Shown here one piece after another: positions 16,126 to 23,635 of a stretch of 64,000 nucleotides of DNA. The DNA is from Actinomadura craniellae (GTDB lineage Bacteria; Actinomycetota; Actinomycetes; Streptosporangiales; Streptosporangiaceae), in assembly GCF_003289645.1 (NCBI RefSeq), contig NZ_QLYX01000022.1, forward strand, positions 1-64,000, in the 5' to 3' direction. Both the position numbers and the translations under genes were made by a program. Each line of letters begins with the position of its first letter. The first letter of the stretch is position 1. A model generated the notes under the pieces. The model was not told the DNA's origin, ran no database searches, and worked only from the letters and a program-made list of their open reading frames with translations.

Positions 16126-17439
16126 TCACATTCCCTTCTCGCCGGGCGCGCCGAGCCCCAGCACGAACCGGTCGGGGAAGACGTCCCGGTCACGGACGAC
16201 GGCTCCCTCGGGCGGCGGGAGCAGGCGCAGGCCGGGGCGCCGCAGCAGGCGGCGCGTCACCTCGCAGACCACCGCGGCGCCGGGGTGCGCGCCGACACAG
16301 GCGTGCGGGCCGTGGCCGAAGTGCAGCCGGACGTGGTCGGGCCGGTCGAGGCGGAAGGTGGCCGGCTCGGTCACGGCGCCCTCGTCGAACATGGCGGACG
16401 CCACCGCGGCCAGCACGAGGGAGCCGGCCGGGACGGTCGTCTCGTGCGGGGTGCCCGCCGCGAGGACGTGCTCGCGCTCGCACACCCGGGCGATCAGCTT
16501 GAGGAACGGGTCGAACCGCAGCGCCTCCCACACGTGGGCGTCGAAGCGGTCGGGGTCGGGGTCACCGGCCGCCGCGGCGGCCTCGGCGCGCACCCGCGGG
16601 CTGCCCAGGATCTGCCCCACCAGGTGCACCATCGACCCCGCGGCGTTCTCCAGGAACCCCAGGAGCAGGGTGGCGGCGTTGATGACCAGGCGCTCGTCGT
16701 CGAAGCCGAGTTCCGCAGGGAGCGCCGTGCGCAGCAGGCGGCCGAACACGTCCTGCGGCGGCGGGTCCTGCCCCGACGCGAGCGCGGCCCGGCGGTCGGC
16801 GAGCAGGGCGCGCAGGTAGGCCATCATCTCCTCGCCCGCGCGCACCGACGCGGCACGGAGCGCGGGGTCGCCCGCCAGGTTGGCCGTGACGTCGGTGATC
16901 ACCGCCCTGGACCAGCGGGACATGGTCCGCGCGTCGGGCCCGGGGAAGCCGAAGTACTCGGCGCACACCCGCAGGGGGACGTGCCGGAACAGCTCGCCGA
17001 CCGCCTCGATCCGGCCCCGGGGCGCGGCGGCGTCCAGCGCCTCGTCGGCGATCTTCCCGGCCAGGTCGCGCACCCGCGGCACGTCCTCGGGAGCGAGCAT
17101 GACCTGCATCAGGCCCTTCTCCCGCCAGTTGATCGCGGTGGCGTCGCGGCTCAGCATGACGGGCCCGCCCAGCGCGGCCTCCAACCGCGGGGTGTAGGCG
17201 CCGACGGTGAAGATCTGCTCCCGGGAGAGCATCTCGGTGACGTCCGCGAAGCGCGTCACGACGGTGAAGGCGGGCGTGACCAGGACGGGCCGGTGCGCGC
17301 GGAGCTCCGCGAAGAGGGGGCGCCACTCGGCGCGCAGCCACCCGGCCAGCAGGCCGAGCCCCGCCATGGGGTCACGCGCCGCGGCCGCTTCGTACCTCGC
17401 CAGGTAGCCGTCCGGGGGCGGCTGGCCGATCGGGTTCAT
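16126..17439 (-). CDS. Cytochrome P450, probable hydroperoxide-rearranging type
   Basis: A 437-aa P450 from ATG 17439, preceded by GCGGAGG. The haem-binding loop LHFGHGPHACVG gives thiolate C381, and the ExxR motif is EALR at 305-308. In the I-helix the normal acid-threonine pair is changed: LLLGFLENAAGSM keeps E264 but has N265 where O2-activating P450s have threonine. P450s that isomerise peroxides rather than activate O2 (CYP74, prostacyclin synthase, the P450 half of Ppo enzymes) have also lost the threonine, and several use an asparagine there. Immediate co-translation with a cyclooxygenase-like gene supports a fatty-acid hydroperoxide substrate. No redox partner gene is close. It is the first gene of the operon; its promoter lies in the AT-rich gap before the desaturase. 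Confidence 0.85.
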   Translation of the reverse strand: MNPIGQPPPDGYLARYEAAAARDPMAGLGLLAGWLRAEWRPLFAELRAHRPVLVTPAFTVVTRFADVTEMLSREQIFTVGAYTPRLEAALGGPVMLSRDATAINWREKGLMQVMLAPEDVPRVRDLAGKIADEALDAAAPRGRIEAVGELFRHVPLRVCAEYFGFPGPDARTMSRWSRAVITDVTANLAGDPALRAASVRAGEEMMAYLRALLADRRAALASGQDPPPQDVFGRLLRTALPAELGFDDERLVINAATLLLGFLENAAGSMVHLVGQILGSPRVRAEAAAAAGDPDPDRFDAHVWEALRFDPFLKLIARVCEREHVLAAGTPHETTVPAGSLVLAAVASAMFDEGAVTEPATFRLDRPDHVRLHFGHGPHACVGAHPGAAVVCEVTRRLLRRPGLRLLPPPEGAVVRDRDVFPDRFVLGLGAPGEKGM

Positions 17440-17559
17440 GCAGGCTGACCTCCGCTCAGTGAGCCGTGCGGAGGGCGGCCGGACCCCGCTGCCGCGCCGG
17501 CCCGCCACCCGGTGATCACTTTCCGTGGCCAGAAGCTAGCCGACCGTTGCCGCCACCAC

Positions 17560-17615
17560 AAGATTTGACTACGAAAAGTAGAAGAATAAGTTCCGAGAGT
17601 AATGATTTCTTGGCC
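17560..17615. promoter_or_regulatory. AT-rich divergent promoter region between P450 and desaturase
   Basis: The 253-bp gap between the two divergent starts contains one markedly AT-rich stretch (about 17560-17615) with the small inverted repeat CTAC (17571-17574) / GTAG (17579-17582) around GAAAA. It presumably holds both promoters, which would allow joint control of the oxylipin-type operon and the desaturase. No clear -10/-35 pair was fixed. Confidence 0.35.
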
Positions 17616-17692
17616 TCCGGGTGACTACTGGCACGCCGAAGACCGGCCGTTGAATGGCCGCGGGCGCCCCGCCCCGACACGAAGGAGGCCGC

Positions 17693-18649
17693 ATGCCCGC
17701 ACGCCCGAACCGGCCGGAGCCCGTGGCCGCCGGGATGGTGGCGATCTCCACCGGACGCCGGAACGCCTATCTGGTCGTCCTGGTGGTGCTGCCCGTGCTG
17801 GCGCTGGCGGCGGCGGTCGTCGTCGTCTGGGGGCGGGGCATCGGGGCTCGCGATGTGGTGATCGCCGGCGTCATGTACGTGATCAGCATCTTCGGGATCA
17901 GCGTCGGGTACCACCGGCTGCTCACCCATCGCTCCTTCAAGTGCCGCCGGCCGCTGCGCGTCGGGCTCGCGGTGGCCGGCGGCCTGGCCCTGGAAGGGCC
18001 CGCCACGCTGTGGGCCGCCGAGCACCGCCGCCACCACAAGTACGCCGACCGCCCCGGCGACCCGCACTCCCCGTGGGCCTACGGCGACGGCGGCCTGGCC
18101 CTGCTGCGCGGGCTGTTACACGCCCAGGTCGGCTGGTTCTACACGGCACGGCACCGGTCGAGCCGGCGGCACTGGGTCCCGGACCTGCTGGCCGACCCCG
18201 ACATCCGGCGGCTCGACGCCGCCTACCCGGCCGTCGCGGCGCTGTCGTTCCTGCTGCCCGCCGCGGCCGGCGGGCTGTGGTCCATGTCGTGGTCCGGGGC
18301 GCTGACGGCCCTCTTCTGGGGCGGGCTGGTCCGCTATGCCGTGGTGCATCACGTGACCTGGTCGGTCAACTCCATCGCGCACACCTTCGGCAGGCGTGAC
18401 TTCGCCACCCGCGACCGCTCGGCCAACGTCCGGTGGGTGGCGCTGCTGACCTTCGGCGAAGGCTGGCACAACTGGCACCACGCCGAACCCGCCTGCGCCC
18501 GGCACGGGGTGCTCAAGGGACAGTTCGACGCGAGCGCCCGGCTGATCCGCTGCTTCGAGCAGGTGGGCTGGGCCCACGACGTGCGCTGGCCCGACCCGGC
18601 CCGCCTGGCCGCCCGCCTGGAGGACGCCCGCGCCGGCCCCGCCGGCTGA
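17693..18649 (+). CDS. Membrane acyl-CoA (delta-9-type) fatty acid desaturase
   Basis: A 318-aa integral membrane di-iron desaturase. ATG 17693 is behind a perfect AAGGAGG (17682-17688). All histidine boxes are present: HRLLTH, HRRHH, and GEGWHNWHH, plus NSIAHTFG, the fourth metal-ligand region of stearoyl-CoA desaturases. Hydrophobic segments at about 22-45, 55-70, 85-100, 185-205 and 210-225 fit four membrane helices. The product inserts a cis double bond into an acyl chain using O2 and an electron donor. It diverges from the P450/cyclooxygenase-like operon, whose enzymes need unsaturated fatty acids, so it may supply the substrate. It could equally be a general membrane-fluidity desaturase. 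Confidence 0.9.
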   Translation: MPARPNRPEPVAAGMVAISTGRRNAYLVVLVVLPVLALAAAVVVVWGRGIGARDVVIAGVMYVISIFGISVGYHRLLTHRSFKCRRPLRVGLAVAGGLALEGPATLWAAEHRRHHKYADRPGDPHSPWAYGDGGLALLRGLLHAQVGWFYTARHRSSRRHWVPDLLADPDIRRLDAAYPAVAALSFLLPAAAGGLWSMSWSGALTALFWGGLVRYAVVHHVTWSVNSIAHTFGRRDFATRDRSANVRWVALLTFGEGWHNWHHAEPACARHGVLKGQFDASARLIRCFEQVGWAHDVRWPDPARLAARLEDARAGPAG

Positions 18650-18668
18650 GTGCGTGTGGTCGGCACGA

Positions 18669-18712
18669 GCCCAGCAGACCACCCGTGTACGGTCAGTGCG
18701 GCCCAGCAGACC
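18669..18712 (+). repeat. 12-bp direct repeat
   Basis: GCCCAGCAGACC occurs at 18669-18680 and again at 18701-18712, in the 86-bp gap between the convergent desaturase and SPFH genes. Its significance is unknown. Confidence 0.35.
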
Positions 18713-18735
18713 GTCGGCTTGGGGTCAGCGTGGGT

Positions 18736-20139
18736 TCAGCGGGACGTCCCGTCGTCGGTGGCCGCGCGCAGCGCGCCGACCACGGCGGTCAGCTGAGCGA
18801 GCAGGCCGGACACCGTGGTCTGGTCGGCGCCGCCGATCGTCACCGTCCGCAGCTCGTCGGGCTTGGGCAGCTTCGCCATGACCTCGGGCAGCGCCGCGAT
18901 GAGCTGGGCCTGGATGCTGGCGGGGGTCCGCTCGTTCTCCATCGCGGCCCGCGCCCCCTCCCGCTCCAGTTCCAGCAGGGCCTGCTCGTGCCGGGACTGG
19001 GCGCGGGCCTGGACCAGGGCCAGCTCGCCGTCGAGTTCCAGCCGCTTGAGCTCCTGCTCGCGCTCGATCCGCAGCCGGCCCGTCTCGGCCTCCTCGGCGT
19101 GCCGCTCGCGTTCCATCCGCAGCGCGTGCCGGGTGGTCTCGGTCTGCAGCTCGGCGACCTCGCGGGTGTCGTCGTGCTCGCGCTTGGTGCGCCGCAGCCG
19201 CTCGGCCGTCTCGGTGTCGAACCGCTGCGCCTCGTTGCGGGCCCGCAGGTCGGCGAGTTCCCGCTCGTACTCCAGGCGCTGGGTCTCCTTGAGCCGCCCG
19301 GCCGCCATCTCGCGCTGCCCGATGGTCTCCTCGGCCGCCAGTTCGGCCAGCCGGGCGATCTGGGCCTGCTCGGACCGGTAGGGCTTCTGCAGGTTCTCCC
19401 AGAGCCGGGACGAGCTGACCACGGCCTCCTTGATCTGCACCGTGACGATCCGCAGCCCCAACCCTTGGTCGCCGGTGTCCTCGCCCTCGGCCACCGCGCG
19501 CAGCCGGGCGGTGAGCTCCTCGATGATGGGCTGCTTGTCGCTGAGCACGTCGCGCACGCCCATGGTCGAGACCTTGTCCTTGATGGCGGCCTCGGCCTGC
19601 TCCTTGAGCTGGAGGTTCACCAGCCGCATCGGATCGTGGGCGTCGCTGAAGTCCAGCTTGCGGTAGGCGGTACCGAAGTCCTGGATGATCCACTGCACGT
19701 AGCCCTGCACCAGCACGCCCTGCAGTTCCTGGCAGATGCAGTACGCGTTGATCAGGATGGTCTGGGTCGCGCCCGGCACCACCAGGAAGGAGTCCGTCGC
19801 CGGGTTGTACCGGAACGAGACGCCCAACCCGACGTGCAGCGGAGCCTCCCGGCCCCGCCGGGTGTGCACCACGAAGGCGTTCGGCGGGACGAGCACGTTC
19901 TTCCACCGCCAGAACCCGCTGATCCGCACGTCCACCGGGCCCGGCGCGGACCGGTCGGGGGCCGTCCCGCCGAGGGCCCGGTCGCGCTTGGCCAGCGGCC
20001 CCGGCGGCGGGGGCATCCCCGGGGGGGTGGCGGCGGCGGGGGCGGCGCTCCGGCGGGCCCGCAGGTCGTCCTCGAGGACGGCCTGCTGCGCGACGACCTG
20101 TTCGAGGTAGGTGTTACTGCCCTTGTCGGCGGCGCTCAT
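18736..20139 (-). CDS. SPFH/Band 7 (flotillin-like) protein
   Basis: A 467-aa protein from ATG 20139 behind AGGAGGAG. Residues ~1-65 are a proline/alanine-rich, probably disordered head. An SPFH domain follows (PVDVRISGFWRWKNVLVPPN, GVSFRYNPATDSFLVVPGA, then WIIQDFGTAYRKLDF and KDKVSTMGVRDVLSDKQP). From about residue 270 there is a long charged coiled coil (EIAEL-type heptads such as EYERELADLRARNEAQRF and ERERHAEEAETGRL). The C-terminal region returns to a globular helical end. Such proteins oligomerise at membranes and organise microdomains or proteases. There is no transmembrane helix, so association would be peripheral. The gene stands alone, convergent with the desaturase. Confidence 0.75.
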   Translation of the reverse strand: MSAADKGSNTYLEQVVAQQAVLEDDLRARRSAAPAAATPPGMPPPPGPLAKRDRALGGTAPDRSAPGPVDVRISGFWRWKNVLVPPNAFVVHTRRGREAPLHVGLGVSFRYNPATDSFLVVPGATQTILINAYCICQELQGVLVQGYVQWIIQDFGTAYRKLDFSDAHDPMRLVNLQLKEQAEAAIKDKVSTMGVRDVLSDKQPIIEELTARLRAVAEGEDTGDQGLGLRIVTVQIKEAVVSSSRLWENLQKPYRSEQAQIARLAELAAEETIGQREMAAGRLKETQRLEYERELADLRARNEAQRFDTETAERLRRTKREHDDTREVAELQTETTRHALRMERERHAEEAETGRLRIEREQELKRLELDGELALVQARAQSRHEQALLELEREGARAAMENERTPASIQAQLIAALPEVMAKLPKPDELRTVTIGGADQTTVSGLLAQLTAVVGALRAATDDGTSR

Positions 20140-20452
20140 CGGCTCCTCCTGGGTGATCGCCGCCGAGTCTCGCCCACCGCGCCTTACCCCCGCAACCGGT
20201 AAAAGCAGATGGTCTTGGATCACCCCGTCCGGCTCGGCCGATGTCGCTTTTTCCGGTGGATGCAAGATCGGTGCCGGGTGACGTAACGTAGCCGATCATG
20301 ACCATGCGTCGCGGAGAGTGACCGAATAGGGCGCTCTTCATCGAAAATGTCCTGTTTTGTGATGTGCAGATGGGTCGCCATCAAAAAGGAAGGATCAGTA
20401 GCGTCGCCGGGTCAGGCCATAAACCCGACATTCCCCTCTCCAGGAGGTAACA
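20140..20452. other. Divergent intergenic region, no gene seen
   Basis: This 313-bp region separates the divergent SPFH and subtilase genes and must hold both promoters. It has AT-rich patches (about 20338-20365 and 20387-20400), but I could not fix a convincing promoter pair, operator or structured RNA. Confidence 0.5.
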
Positions 20453-22177
20453 GTGCGGCGAGTCCTCCTCGCGCTCACCGGCGGCGTCACCGCGATCGCG
20501 CTGGCGATCCCCGCGTACACGGCCCAGGCCCAGTCCCGGGCTCCGGCGGAAACCGGGGAAACCCGGGAATACGTCGTCCTCTACAAGGAGGGCGCCCCGC
20601 TCAAGCAGGCCCGGGCCGACATCAAGGCCGCCGGTGGCACGATCGTCACCGAGAACACCGCGGTCGGCGTCGCCACGGTCCGCACGGCCAACGTGCGGTT
20701 CGTCACCGACGCCGGACGGCGGGCCGCGCTCGCCGGCGCGGCGGCCAACCGGACCATCGGCCACGCCCCCAGGGCCGCCCAGGTCACGCGCAAGCGCCAG
20801 ACGGTCGAGAAGGAGGGCCGCGGCACGCACGGCCGGCTCCCCGGCCTGCCGGGCAAGGGCGAGGAACCCCTCGCCCCGCTGCAGTGGAACATGCGGCAGA
20901 TCGGCGCCACCACCACCGGTTCCTACCGGGTGGAGCCGGGTGACCGGCGCGTCCTCGTCGGCGTCCTCGACACCGGCATCGACGCCTCGCACCCCGACAT
21001 CGCGCCCAACTTCAACCGCGCGCTCAGCCGCAACTTCACCACCGACATCCCGGTGGACGCCAACGGCGCCACGGTCGACGGGCCGTGCGAGACCCCGAAC
21101 TGCGTCGACCCGCCGGACGTGGACGAGAGCGACCACGGCACGCACGTCGCCGCCACGATCGCCGCGCCGCGCAACGGCCTCGGCATCGCCGGCGTCGCGC
21201 CGAACGTCTCGCTGGTCAACCTGCGCGCCGGCCAGGACTCCGGCTACTTCTTCCTCCAGCCGTCGATCGACGCGCTGACCTACGCCGGCGACCACGGCAT
21301 CGACGTGGTCAACATGAGCTACTACATCGACCCGTGGCTGTTCAACTGCACGGCCAACCCGGCCGACTCGCCGGCTGACCAGGCCGAGCAGCGCGTCATC
21401 ATCCAGGCCGCGCAGCGGGCCCTCGACTACGCCCGCGGCCGCGGGGTGACGCTGATCGCCGCGGCGGGCAACGAGGCGACGGACTACACCAAGCCGTACA
21501 CCGACACCTCCAGCCCGGACTTCGCCTCCGAGCCCGGTGAGGCGCCGCGCTCCCGGCAGGTCACGCCGAGTTGCTTCTCCATGCCGTCCGAGGGCAAGGG
21601 CGTCATTCCCGTCTCCGCCACCGGTATCAGCGGGCGCAAGGCGTACTACTCCAGCTTCGGCAAGGGCTACGTGTCCGTGGCCGCGCCCGGCGGCGACAAG
21701 TACGACACCCCCGACAACCGGGCCGACGACGCCCGGGGCATCTGGGCCGCCTACCCCGAGCGGCTGGCCCGGGCGCGCGGCGAGCTGAACGCTGACGGCA
21801 CGCCGAAGGTCTCCTACGTGGTCCGCAGCTGCAAGGGCACCACCTGCGCCTACTACCAGTCGCTCCAGGGCACCTCGATGGCCGCGCCGCACGCGGCCGG
21901 CGTCGCCGCCCTGATCGTCAGCAGGTACGGGCGGCCCAGCAAGGACGGGCTGTCCCTCGACCCGCGGCTGACCGAGGCGATCCTCCGCGGCACCGCCGCG
22001 AGCCGGCCCTGCCCGCCCGGCGGCAACTACACCTACACCCGGCAGGTGAAGCAGGCCGACGGTTCCTACCAGACGGTCACCACGACCCACACCTGCGAGG
22101 GTCCGCGGGTCGGCAACGGCTTCTACGGCAACGGCATCATCAACGCCCTCGCCGCGGTGCACGCCGCCCGGCACTGA
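20453..22177 (+). CDS. Secreted S8 family serine protease (subtilisin-like)
   Basis: A 574-aa exported protease. GTG 20453 follows AGGAGGT (20442-20448). The signal peptide is residues ~1-26 (RR, hydrophobic LLALTGGVTAIALAIPAY, AQA site). A short inhibitor-like propeptide follows (EYVVLYKEGAPLKQARADIK). The catalytic triad is clear: Asp in LVGVLDTGIDASHPDI, His in ESDHGTHVAATIA, Ser in QGTSMAAPHAAGVAAL, with the oxyanion Asn in LIAAAGNEATDY. Compared with minimal subtilisins there are insertions with paired cysteines (CETPNCVDPPD, SCKGTTC), typical of extracellular actinobacterial S8 enzymes. It is monocistronic, ended by a strong hairpin shared with the convergent PucR gene. Confidence 0.93.
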   Translation: MRRVLLALTGGVTAIALAIPAYTAQAQSRAPAETGETREYVVLYKEGAPLKQARADIKAAGGTIVTENTAVGVATVRTANVRFVTDAGRRAALAGAAANRTIGHAPRAAQVTRKRQTVEKEGRGTHGRLPGLPGKGEEPLAPLQWNMRQIGATTTGSYRVEPGDRRVLVGVLDTGIDASHPDIAPNFNRALSRNFTTDIPVDANGATVDGPCETPNCVDPPDVDESDHGTHVAATIAAPRNGLGIAGVAPNVSLVNLRAGQDSGYFFLQPSIDALTYAGDHGIDVVNMSYYIDPWLFNCTANPADSPADQAEQRVIIQAAQRALDYARGRGVTLIAAAGNEATDYTKPYTDTSSPDFASEPGEAPRSRQVTPSCFSMPSEGKGVIPVSATGISGRKAYYSSFGKGYVSVAAPGGDKYDTPDNRADDARGIWAAYPERLARARGELNADGTPKVSYVVRSCKGTTCAYYQSLQGTSMAAPHAAGVAALIVSRYGRPSKDGLSLDPRLTEAILRGTAASRPCPPGGNYTYTRQVKQADGSYQTVTTTHTCEGPRVGNGFYGNGIINALAAVHAARH

Positions 22178-22195
22178 CCGGCCGCAGGAGCACAA

Positions 22196-22229
22196 CGGCC
22201 CCCGCACCCTCCTCTCGGTGCGGGGGCCG
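22196..22229. terminator. Bidirectional terminator between subtilase and PucR genes
   Basis: CGGCCCCCGCACC (22196-22208) pairs perfectly with GGTGCGGGGGCCG (22217-22229) around an 8-nt loop. It lies between two convergent stops (22177 and 22237) and can serve both strands. Confidence 0.85.
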
Positions 22230-22236
22230 TCGCGGT

Positions 22237-23502
22237 CTAACCGGCGGACGGCTCCGCGTGGTCCTGCATCCAGGTGTGCACGAGCAGCATCATCTCCAGC
22301 CGGATCTCGGGATCCTCCAGATCGAAGTCGAAGAGCTTGTGCAGCTGGCCCAGGCGGTAGCGGACGGTCTGCGGGTGCACGCACAGCGCGGTGGCCGCGT
22401 CGGTGGCGTTGAACCCGTTCTTGAGACATTCCAGCAGGGTCGCGGCCAGCCGCGGCCCCTGCCGGGGGCCCGCGTCGGTGAGCGGCGCCAGCCGCCGGCT
22501 CGCGACCATGCGGGCCAGGTCACGCCCCTCCTGCAACAGCAGGCCGGGCAGGTACTCCTCGGCGCGCACCAGGAACGCCAGGCGCGAGGGGTCGCGCGCG
22601 GGGATGGTGCCCTCGGCGACCAGGTCGAGGGCTCGCCGCGCCCAGCGCAGCGAGACCCTTGCCTCCTCCGGCGGGGCCGTCGGCCCCACCGCCCCGGTCC
22701 ATCCGGCGAGGGTGACGGAGAGCCGTTCGGCCTGGCCGGGCCCGTCCGGGTCGGGCATGATCACGCAGTGCTGGCCGCGGTCGACGCCGACCAGCCAGGA
22801 GGGCGGCAGCCCGGTGGGGCCGACCCCGCCGCCGCCCGGGCGGGGCTGGAGCAGGATCACCGCCAGCCGTTTGGGCATCGGCCAGCCGGCCAGGGAGACC
22901 TGTTCGGCGATCACTTCCGGGAGGACGGCCGGCTCGGCCAGCAGCAGGCTCAGCAGCCGGGCGCGCCGCTGCTCGCGCTCACCGGCGGTCTTCTCCCGCG
23001 CCCGGGCGTAGCCCTGCGCGGCGGCCGAGGCGAGCTGGTCGAGGTAGGCGAAGTTCACCTCGGCCAGCAGGCTGATCAGCGCCCGGGGCTTGCCCAGCCG
23101 CTCGCCCTCCACCGACAGGTACCGCCAGCCGATCCGGGAGGAGATCCGCATGGCGTTCTGCAGGTGTTCCAGGCCGCGTCCCTCGATGGCCTCGCCGTAG
23201 CCGACGTCGAAGAACATCTGGTGCACTTCGTCCCAGGAGGTTTCGGGGTCGGCGATCATCTGCACGAAGTGCTCCATCGCGCGGGCGGTCGCCGCCCGGG
23301 CCACCTGGACGTAGATCTCGTCGGCCCGGGCGTACTCCGGCACGTGCCGGAGTACGCCCGCCACCATGACCTCGTTCAGGTGCGGCAGATGCGGCCGCAT
23401 CCACCGTGCCTCCTCTGGCGGTACCTCGCGCCAGGGCTGCTCGGACAGGGTTTCGTGCGCGGAGTTGTCGCGACCGGTGCCGTGGTGGTCCACTGCTGTC
23501 AA
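22237..23502 (-). CDS. PucR-family transcriptional regulator
   Basis: A 421-aa regulator. The start is taken as TTG 23502 because GGGAGG lies 7 bases upstream. It has the helical sensor region of PucR/CdaR regulators (MEHFVQMIADPETSWDEVHQ, GWRYLSVEGERLGKPRALIS), a GGDEF-like degenerate central domain, and the C-terminal helix-turn-helix LLECLKNGFNATDAATALCV with HPQTVRYRLGQLHKLF, the family signature. PucR proteins control purine, amino acid or polyketide genes. The next gene upstream on the same strand is a purine-type permease, so purine control is the natural guess. A perfect inverted repeat at 23550-23569, just upstream, is a likely autoregulatory site. Confidence 0.88.
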   Translation of the reverse strand: MTAVDHHGTGRDNSAHETLSEQPWREVPPEEARWMRPHLPHLNEVMVAGVLRHVPEYARADEIYVQVARAATARAMEHFVQMIADPETSWDEVHQMFFDVGYGEAIEGRGLEHLQNAMRISSRIGWRYLSVEGERLGKPRALISLLAEVNFAYLDQLASAAAQGYARAREKTAGEREQRRARLLSLLLAEPAVLPEVIAEQVSLAGWPMPKRLAVILLQPRPGGGGVGPTGLPPSWLVGVDRGQHCVIMPDPDGPGQAERLSVTLAGWTGAVGPTAPPEEARVSLRWARRALDLVAEGTIPARDPSRLAFLVRAEEYLPGLLLQEGRDLARMVASRRLAPLTDAGPRQGPRLAATLLECLKNGFNATDAATALCVHPQTVRYRLGQLHKLFDFDLEDPEIRLEMMLLVHTWMQDHAEPSAG

Positions 23503-23549
23503 GACGACGCCTCCCACGAACAAAACACCAGATTCTCCACCTGAGACTC

Positions 23550-23569
23550 TAGTGTGACTCAGCACACTA
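23550..23569 (-). promoter_or_regulatory. Inverted repeat upstream of PucR gene (candidate operator)
   Basis: TAGTGTG (23550-23556) and CACACTA (23563-23569) form perfect 7-bp arms with a 6-bp spacer, about 50 bp upstream of the proposed TTG start, in the 133-bp gap between the PucR and NCS2 genes. It is AT-rich relative to its surroundings. Confidence 0.5.
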
Positions 23570-23635
23570 AATCTGTGACTATCACTCCAAGGTCGTTTTG
23601 TCACGGTCGTACAACCCGGGAACCCGGGCCGGCGC

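Noticed and set aside
12366-16193. 1275-codon minus-strand frame suggesting a giant fusion protein
   Set aside because: The first ~560 codons are a shadow of the cyclooxygenase-like gene; the real protein starts at GTG 14519 with its own ribosome site.
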